From assembly GCA_039545355.1 (NCBI GenBank), contig BCJJ01000012.1, positions 637,067-701,066 of the forward strand: a stretch of 64,000 nucleotides of DNA, in the 5' to 3' direction. How positions within the stretch are numbered: the first letter of the stretch is position 1; each line of letters opens with the position of its first letter. The position numbers and the translations under genes were made by a program. This DNA comes from Trichosporon coremiiforme (lineage: Eukaryota > Basidiomycota > Tremellomycetes > Trichosporonales > Trichosporonaceae). Shown here piece by piece: positions 57,146 through 64,000 of this stretch. The notes under the pieces were generated by a model that searched no databases, had not been told where the DNA came from, and saw nothing but the letters and a program-made list of their open reading frames with translations.

Positions 57146-58928
57146 TCCGGCGCCAGTGCACCTCTTCTCCTGGGGACGAGGCGTCGCGGCGCGCCCACAC
57201 CGCATGCATGAGTCGGAGGGCGTTGCGCGTGTTCCCAAAGTCGGCGTCGGGACCTAGGCGGTTACGGTCGAAGCGGGCCGCGAAAGCGGCGCGCTGCTGA
57301 TCCTGTGCGTGGCAGCCGGAGAGAGTGATGGGGAAGACGAGCGCGCGGTCGGCTACCACGCCCGCTGCGTCGAGTGCTGAGAGGGACAGGTGCACGTCTG
57401 CCACGGCGGATGCGAGGTCGGTGACATAAGGGTAGCACCCGTCAACCACTGTGGCGAGTAAGACGCGGGCGCCGTGGTAGAACACGTCGGCGACGAGACG
57501 CCGCGCAGGGTCGTCGAAGTGTTCCTTCGCCTCTCGCTCAGATAGGAGTCGTTCGATAGCCGATGACCGATGCAGGAGTTCGCGCGTTGAGAGTGTGCCC
57601 GCGAGCGTTTGCTGGTCCTTCCATTCTGACAGAGCCATTGTTTCCGCTATAGCCAGGCGGGTCGTCGAGTCGCACCCCATGACCGTTTCGCGCAGGTAGC
57701 GATTGTCCGTAGTTGATTCACCGGCCAGGAGGCGCCGATACAGGGAGACAAATGCCGATGCCCTGCCCTCAGTGACGGAGGCGAGGATGTCCGTCCATGC
57801 CAGGGGAGAGAGGAGATGCCCCAGCTCTCCAGGGTCAAGATGCTGCACAGCACTAAGGCATGCGCGACACGTCCGTACAGCGTTCGGCCAGCCAGACCTA
57901 TTCCCTCCCGCAAAGAGGTAGAAGCTGGATATGCTCATGGCAGCAACGATGGTCTCGTGCCGTCCCAGTCTCTCGGGCGGGAGCGCGGCCATGCTGGCAA
58001 TACTCCGTTGCAGGCTCTGCTGCGCCGTGTCCGTATCCACTGCTCCGCCGACCAGAGCCCGGCGTGAGCCGACATGTAACGCGCCAAGAGCGACTAGTGA
58101 CTCGAATACCGCCTCATCCGCGTATGCTAGCGGGGCTACCAATTCCGCCAGGGCCCGCCGCTCGAACAGCCACTGGTACGGCATGATCACGGTTAGGTAG
58201 TGCTGGAAGTAGCGGAGCGAGGTCTGCGAGGCGGTGAAGGCGGTGTATTGCGCTGCTGGTTGCGGGAGTAGGGGCGGGCAGAGCAGACGCACGAGGGCGG
58301 GGTCCAGATCTTGACCTGCTGCGTGCGCGGCGGGAAGGAGTTGGGCTAGTTCGTCGAGGAGCGCCGAGGTCGAGGGGGGCGTGCGCGGGATGATCTGGCT
58401 AGGGCCCCCATCAGACACGGCGGGCTCTTGGATGCCGAGGTCGAAGGCGTTGACGTCGGTCGAGGTCGATGTAGATGGAAATCGCGCCGCAGCGCGCTCG
58501 GCCCACATCTGGCTCCGCTTGTTCGTTTGCGTCTCGGTTACGCTCTTCTTGCTGCTTTGTCAGCGTCACCTCAGCGATGAACGTACATGTTGACAACGAC
58601 GTTCTCGACCGTATCTCGATCACGCATCCAGTTCGGCCTCTGCACTGAGAAGCCGAGACATTCCAGACCCAACCGCTCACAGGTGCGGCACTGGGGGCGG
58701 GTCTCGTCGCATCGCTGCCGTCAGCATTTTTCAAGCCTCGGGAGCACTCACCTTCTTCCTCAACCGGCATGTCAGGCATCCCGTCCTCGTGCGTCTCTTC
58801 TTGGACGGTTCGCGCTCTTCAGGCGGGGGCGTGCACGACGTCGAGCCGGCCGCTGCTGGTATGTCTGCGGCCGGTGCGGCCGATCGTCGCGGCGACGAGG
58901 GCCTAGACATGGGTGACGAGGTCGGCAT
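57105..58928 (-). CDS. Zn2Cys6 fungal transcription factor
   Basis: Exons 58752-58928, 58587-58714 and 57105-58551 give 583 residues. The binuclear zinc cluster is split by the first intron: RTRTGCLTCRLRKK then RCDETRPQCRTCERLGLECLGF, giving the six Cys with usual spacing. It is followed by WMRDRDTVENVVVNIKKSVTETQ. The remaining 450 residues form an all-helical fungal-specific domain (TSLRYFQHYLTVIMPYQWLF, FYLFAGGNRSGWPNAVRTCRACL). The target genes are unknown; being next to the SidJ-like gene could be incidental. Its coding end overlaps that of the esterase by 41 bases on the opposite strand. Confidence 0.9.
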
Positions 58929-59723
58929 GTGCTAAGCAAAGCGGGAGATTATCAGATAACAGCGATGGCACGGCGCGCAGCGCGCAGCGTGGGTATTTAC
59001 ACCTCCACTCTGGGACGAAAAGTCGGCCAAGACACACGGTTGAGGGGTCTCCTTTGGCGGCTGTACCCGACACCGGATGTAGCCCTGAACGGTGACTTCA
59101 GCCTCCACTGCACCTCCACTCTAGCTCGCTTACACATCTTCCAAACCTGACAAACCTGAATGCAGTGCTGACTGAGCTGATGACGATCACGAAATATGAG
59201 CTGGCATCGAATGGAGATGAGTTAGGCTATCGGCTGCTTGCGTCAGTCGGAGATGGTTGAGTTGTGACTGGAGGATTGCAGGCACCGGGACACTGTGCCC
59301 CACAGCCTGCACGTGAAGCGTTGGGGGGCAGCCCCATACTTCGGACTTCGAATGCTTGGGGAGTCCGACGGGATCGGGATTGCTATTTCGGCTTTATCTT
59401 TTGGGAGTGTCGACGCTTCATCTTGGGGAGCCTGTGACTCCTCTTCGGGCCAAAGAGCAGATCGCAGACTTCAGCTCACAACAATGGGGGCGGTCTCGAG
59501 TCAACTCGGAGCCGCAGAGACAAGGAGGGAAGGGTCGTGGGTGGAGGTGTTTGGTTCCAGGGACGTTCAGGCACGGCCGACAGTTTCAGGTTTCAAGCGC
59601 CGTCCACCACCACACTCGACTTCCTCCCCCCTCGCCACGACACACACACTTCGACATCCCGTCGCATCTTCGCACTCTCTCTGACTCGCATACCACGTAG
59701 TTCGCACCTCAAATGCATGGCAG
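58929..59723. other. Region upstream of the Zn2Cys6 gene, no gene found
   Basis: About 800 bases. It should hold the promoter of the transcription factor on the left. Short ORFs only. Towards the right end a degenerate stretch (CTTCCTCCCCCCTCGCCACGAC near 59620) resembles a decayed copy of the tandem element that follows. Confidence 0.4.
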
Positions 59724-60667
59724 CCGTGGGAAAGGTTGAAACTAGCGAAGGTTTCCTCCAACTCCGCCACGGATTCCCTATCCACTGTCCCACGACGTCA
59801 CCATCTCCCCAACACACACACCGACATCCGACCCGCCCGATCGCACCATCGTTCCTCCGACAACAGCCCCAACGACGACTTCACACTACCGCATTAGCCT
59901 CCGCGCATCAAAGCCGGCTGCACTCCGTGGGAGAGCATGAGACTAGCAAGGCTGCCCTCCAATTCTGCCACGGACCGCCAGATGCTCTCCTCACGAGCAC
60001 CCAACTACCAGGCTATCACACATCACCTCCTCAACACGCGTCCAACACCGCTTGCACCCTTTCTCACCACAACACTCGTTTGAATTACTTCGCACCCTAC
60101 TAACCGCTTGACCGTGGGAAAGCTTGGAACTAGGGGAGCCTTCCTCCCACCTTGCCACAACCACCGAAGGTATTCCTCACGCACCATGAACTCCCAACCA
60201 CACACTCCTCCCCATCAACACACCTGCATCCCTGTTTCGCACCTCCTTCTCATCTGAAAGTTCGTTTCAAGTTCTTCACACCCATATCAACTCGCTGGCC
60301 GCTGGAAGCAATGAAACTAGCAAAGCTTCCTCCGATACCGCCACACAACGCCCAGTCCCCTTCTCACGACGTCCTAACTCAAACGCACGTTCTTGCCCTT
60401 CTCATCCCAGCTCGCTACCACATCCCTCAAAACAACCACTTCAAACCCAAGGCAACACGCTGAGCGTGGGAAACCTTGAATCTCGCAAAGCCTTCCTCCA
60501 ACTCAGCCCCGAAGCACCCAGACCGCTTCCCACGACAACCCAACTCATCACACACCAAAACAGCCTTCGCACCAACATTTTTCTGTACCCACACATCGCA
60601 CTCTTGGGAACCTGCTGACCGTGGGAGACCATAAAGCTAGCAGAGGCTTGCTGTAATCCTACTACAG
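59724..60667 (+). repeat. Six tandem 155-200-nt units, each with a conserved hairpin
   Basis: Hairpin cores are at 59724-59772, 59925-59973, 60112-60160, 60299-60346, 60464-60512 and 60619-60666, spaced 201, 187, 187, 165 and 155 nt. The approximate consensus is CCGTGGGAAAGCTTGAAACT, then AGCAAAGCYTTCCTCCAACT, then CYGCCACGG. The ends CCGTGG and CCACGG pair perfectly in copies 1 and 2, and inner arms such as GGAAGC/GCTTCC (copy 4) pair as well. After each core comes a less conserved CGCCCAGA...TTCTCACGA segment and a C/A-rich spacer. No ORF or tRNA-like box was recognised. Orientation is arbitrary. Confidence 0.75.
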
Positions 60668-61736
60668 AACGCCCAGACGTTTTCTCACGAGGTGGTCACT
60701 GCATTGACCGCTTCGCACCCGTCTCCCATTGCCTTACTGATTGTGGCTCTCCACAGTCAGCACTCCAGATGCCCGCTTTCCATTCCGCTTGCGTCGGCAG
60801 TCGGTACATTCCCTCCATCTTGTCTTGGAGGCAACTACTGACCATGCCCGTCGACCACCGTCCTGAAGTCGCCTGCGCCACTATCCAAGTCTTTGGACCG
60901 GCTCATATCTCCAGATCTCACCGTCTCATGCCCAGCGCGGTATACAATACTCGGTAGGCTCGGTCATTATTCGCTTGGAACACTGGCCGCGAAAGAACAA
61001 CAAGTATCACTCCACAGCCCGCCGATTCGGACTACCACCGGGACTCCAACACGCAAAAGATCCCGGTCCGCCCTGTGTCCAGTGTCTCGTCACCGAACCT
61101 TTTGTGTTCTTAGGTGTCACCACCAGCTGGCCGATCCGGTCGCTGTCTGTCCTGCCCTTCCGTTCTTCTTCTTCTGTGCCTTTTGAGCCTTGGTGGCCGG
61201 GGCGATGGCTCGTGCATCGTGCAGTGGCTTGTGCCAGCTTGTGTCAGTCCGTGTCGCGAACAGACCGCCGAAGAACTTCATCCGGCACGCGTCTCCGCCT
61301 CTTCTCATGGAATCGATTGCTCTGGTTCCCTTGGTGGCTGCCGCTCGGGGCCAGCGCCACCTCTTTCACTCCCATGCTCGTCTGGTTGGCTGGACTGTCA
61401 CAGCTTGTGCCTCTGTCGCACCGAACCACTGACGCGCTTCGGCCGTGAGGTGATAAGATGCATCCGAGATGGTCCTGATGAGCTGAACTGAGGACTGAGT
61501 GGGAATGGAAACACAGACATACAGAAAAATGAACGGGAGTGATTAAAATCGCGTTTTGTAACGAGAGGGAGATGGTGCTATGGGAATAAGATGGTAAAAC
61601 GTGCGGGATGCATACACGTGCAGCAGCGACGAAATGAAGTTGTCGTCTAACATTGTCCAGAGAGTAAAACTGAGAGAGCAGGAGGAGGCATGAGATGCGA
61701 GTTTGCTGGGGCGTGGGGCTGTCATGACGTAGGGGT
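60668..61736. other. Region between hairpin array and chitin deacetylase
   Basis: About 1.07 kb with only short ORFs on both strands, none with motifs. It must contain the 3' untranslated region of the deacetylase gene at the right edge. Confidence 0.4.
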
Positions 61737-63498
61737 TTAGAAGAAGGCAATGCCGGCAAAGAGCGCGGCGAAGGCGACGCCGAGCGACGCCGCGAGCGAG
61801 GTGGCGCCGCTGGCGTTCTCCTTGCCCGACTCGGAGCCCGTGGCCTTGGCGTCCTTGTTACCGTTGCTAGCGGTGATGACGGGTGCGGAACCGGTGGCCG
61901 TGCCGACCGAGGCCTGGTACACGCTCCCGGTGCCGGTGGCGGAGAGGATGAGGGTGTTGGTCGTGTTGGACGAGGTCTCAATGTACGCCTCCTCGTTTCC
62001 GAGGCCGAGACACTCGATGATCGACTTCATCTTGTACTTGCCGCTCGCGATCGCCATGGGGAGGAAGTAGCCGACGGCGAGGTCGACGGTCTGGCTGTAG
62101 ATGTCGTGCTCGAGCACGATGAAACCAGTGTCGAGCTTGGGCACGTACTCGTCCAGGATGCGCTGGAACTTGGTCAGAGACGATGGTCCCGTGGCCGTGC
62201 CGCCGACGATGCGCCAGTCGTCAGTGTCAAAGGTCGTGCCCTGGTAGTCGGTCCACATGACAGGGGTGAGACCCATCTGCGCAGCGATGGCACGAACACG
62301 GTCGTCCAGGTCACCGTAGGGGGGACGGAAGGTGTTGGGGGTGACACCGACGACGTCCTTGATAGCCTTCTTGGTCCAGCCGAGCTCGGCAACGATCTGC
62401 TCGTTCGTAAGCTTGGTAAGCGACGGGTGCGACCAGGTGTGGATCGAAAGCTGGTGGCCGAGCATGTACTCCGAGACGACCATCTCCGGTCGCGAGACGA
62501 CACGCGAGCCGACGAGGAAGAAGGTGGACTTGATCTTCTGCTCCTCGAGGTAGTCGAGGAGGAGAGGCGTGTAGGGCGACGGTCCGTCGTCATACGAAAG
62601 ACCCCAGGTATACTGGTCCGGGCACACAGTGATGTCGGTGTCGCGCGTGCATCCGCCACAAGTCCACCAGCAACGGCCGTCCTTAGTAGCCTCCGGCGAA
62701 GAGGCGCACTCTCCGGTAGTGACGCCGAACTTGGGCACCTTGTCCCAGTCGATCTCGCTGATCCACTGCTTGACCTCGGGCGAGGTGACGTCCGGGATGG
62801 TGTCGAGGGGAGGGTAGTCGGACGACTTGGGCGCGGTCGGAATCGCAGGAGCAGAGCTGACGGACGGAGTGGCGCCCGCCGCAAAGGTCGTATGCAGGGC
62901 CACCGTCTTGTCGGTCGGGGCGCCGGCAGTCAGGGCCGAAAGAGACCTGAATGTGTCAGCTCGCCGAATGCTGCGCGCCAGCAAGACGTCATTGTGCGCC
63001 GCGAATGTCACGGGTGTTCACCGATCTGGGCGTTCACCAGCGAGAGCAGGCGAACAGATTGGCACAAGCAGATGGATTGTTGATGTCCACGGTGGAGGGC
63101 AATAGTCGGCCGGCGTGGCGGTGCCGCTTGACGGCTTGGCACTACTCGTCCTACGGGCACACTGTGACCATGCTTGGCCGTGCGCCTTAAGGGAATGTGT
63201 GTGTGCTGGGCGCTACGAATAACGCATGATATGCAACTTCTTGCGCAGTCCGCAGCACACAGTGATGACCGCTTCGCCCTGGTTGCACTTACGGAATCAC
63301 AAAGCCCTGGGGACCGGTCTGGGAAGCACTCTGCGGAAGCGACGGGTCAATCGCGACCGTGATGGCGGGGTTGGGGGCAGCGGCCGCCGCACCAGCAGGA
63401 CCGCTAGTGCTGGCAGCCGCAGGAGCCGGAGCAGCAGCAGCCTGGGCGTTGACGACGGAGAGGAGCGAAATGAGAAGGGTGGTCGCTAGGGCGGCCAT
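61737..63498 (-). CDS. GPI-anchored chitin deacetylase
   Basis: Exons 63293-63498 and 61737-62946 with a 346-nt intron give 471 residues. There is a signal peptide (MAALATTLLISLLSVVNAQA), an Ala/Pro/Ser linker, then the NodB deacetylase domain: TWGLSYDDGPSPYT (motif 1, catalytic Asp and metal Asp), LSIHTWSHPSLTKL (motif 2, metal His), FRPPYGDLDDRV (motif 3) and IVLEHDIY (motif 5 His). A Cys-rich insert (CWWTCGGCTRDTDITVCP) precedes it, as in tremellomycete Cda proteins. The Ser/Thr-rich C-terminus ends in a hydrophobic tail (SLAASLGVAFAALFAGIAFF), a GPI signal. It converts cell-wall chitin to chitosan. Confidence 0.93.
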
Positions 63499-64000
63499 GG
63501 TGATTGGTAGGTTCTAGAGAGCGTGGGGAGAGGGTCGAATGTCTGTTGCCGGTGGGTATTAATGGATGAGGTCGTGGTCAGAGGAGGCGATGGGGGGACA
63601 CAGAGTCAAGCCGAAGGAGTGCAAGTGGGCTGTGGAAACGGTCAGAAATGAAGTTGAGATAAGAGAAACGCAAAGAGGGGAACAGGAAGATGGGATCAGA
63701 GCTCCGTGGTGATACACAATCCACCGCCAAGGTCACGGCGCAACAACAGTCGGTGTCTCTCCCTCTCCACAGGCGCGCAACCGTCGCGTCGATGCAACAG
63801 CCCGTGGCCAGAGGACAGGGTGCATATGCAGCCAGACAAACGGGTATCCTTGGCGGCGACTGCCTAACACGGTCCGCGGGATTGCGTCTGATGTGTATGC
63901 ATGCCGCCCGCACGGTGCACCGGCCACCATGGACCCTAGTTCCCTCGCCAGCAACAGGAGCAAGCACCGCACCCGCCAAGCCTCTGTGGCTGCGGTTCTC
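63499..64000. promoter_or_regulatory. Upstream region of the chitin deacetylase gene
   Basis: About 500 bases to the window end. GGTATTAATG near 63556 could act as an AT-rich promoter element. A 133-codon ORF (63578-63979, minus) is Arg/Cys-rich without recognisable motifs and is not called. Confidence 0.4.

Noticed and set aside
61244..61981. 245-codon minus-strand ORF at the 3' side of the chitin deacetylase
   Set aside because: Its N-terminal part is an out-of-frame shadow of the deacetylase exon; the rest is untranslated-region sequence.
63578..63979. 133-codon minus-strand ORF at the right edge
   Set aside because: Arg/Cys/Pro-rich with no domain, and it lies in the promoter region of the deacetylase.

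Overview
The window looks like a nuclear chromosome segment of a basidiomycete yeast, most likely a tremellomycete of the Trichosporonales type. This is inferred from many very short GT-AG introns (often 32-50 nt, with a strict GTGAGT/GTGAGC donor and a GCTGAC or GCTAAC branch site a few bases before CAG), GC-rich coding DNA, and the gene set. No prokaryotic, viral or CRISPR feature was seen. Exon-intron structures were worked out by hand from reading-frame continuity and splice consensus, so every gene function is a family-level inference.

Layout. 1-8.0 kb: 3' part of a short-chain dehydrogenase, a PhzF-fold protein, the SAGA subunit Ada3 and phosphofructokinase. 8.5-11.8 kb: a polyol dehydrogenase divergent from replication factor C subunit Rfc5. 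11.8-14.9 kb: a block without recognisable genes, made of about 30 plus-str and intron modules (array A). 14.9-22.1 kb: mitochondrial Icp55-type peptidase, an intron-containing tRNA-Leu(AAG), Arp8 (INO80), Eaf6 (NuA4) and a Pho13-type phosphatase. 22.1-25.2 kb: a second intron-module block, on the minus strand (array B), with two alternating intron classes and 6-7-nt 'exons'. 25.2-32.2 kb: acetyl-CoA carboxylase. 34-37.8 kb: Sds3 (Sin3 complex), Sft2 (Golgi membrane protein) and a WDR83-like WD40 protein. 40-44 kb: a disordered protein of unknown function and a SIKE/FGFR1OP2-family coiled-coil protein. 44.3-53.6 kb: the Tel1/ATM kinase. 53.9-58.9 kb: a siderophore transporter divergent from a SidJ-like esterase, then a Zn2Cys6 regulator. 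59.7-60.7 kb: six tandem copies of a hairpin-bearing element, with a seventh copy at 22.4 kb. 61.7-63.5 kb: a GPI-anchored chitin deacetylase.

Genes that plausibly act together: the siderophore transporter and SidJ-like esterase share one promoter holding a perfect iron-GATA site. Four chromatin subunits (Ada3, Arp8, Eaf6, Sds3) lie within about 33 kb, but belong to different complexes. The most unusual material is the two intron arrays and the hairpin repeat family; the seventh hairpin copy lies at the 3' edge of array B.
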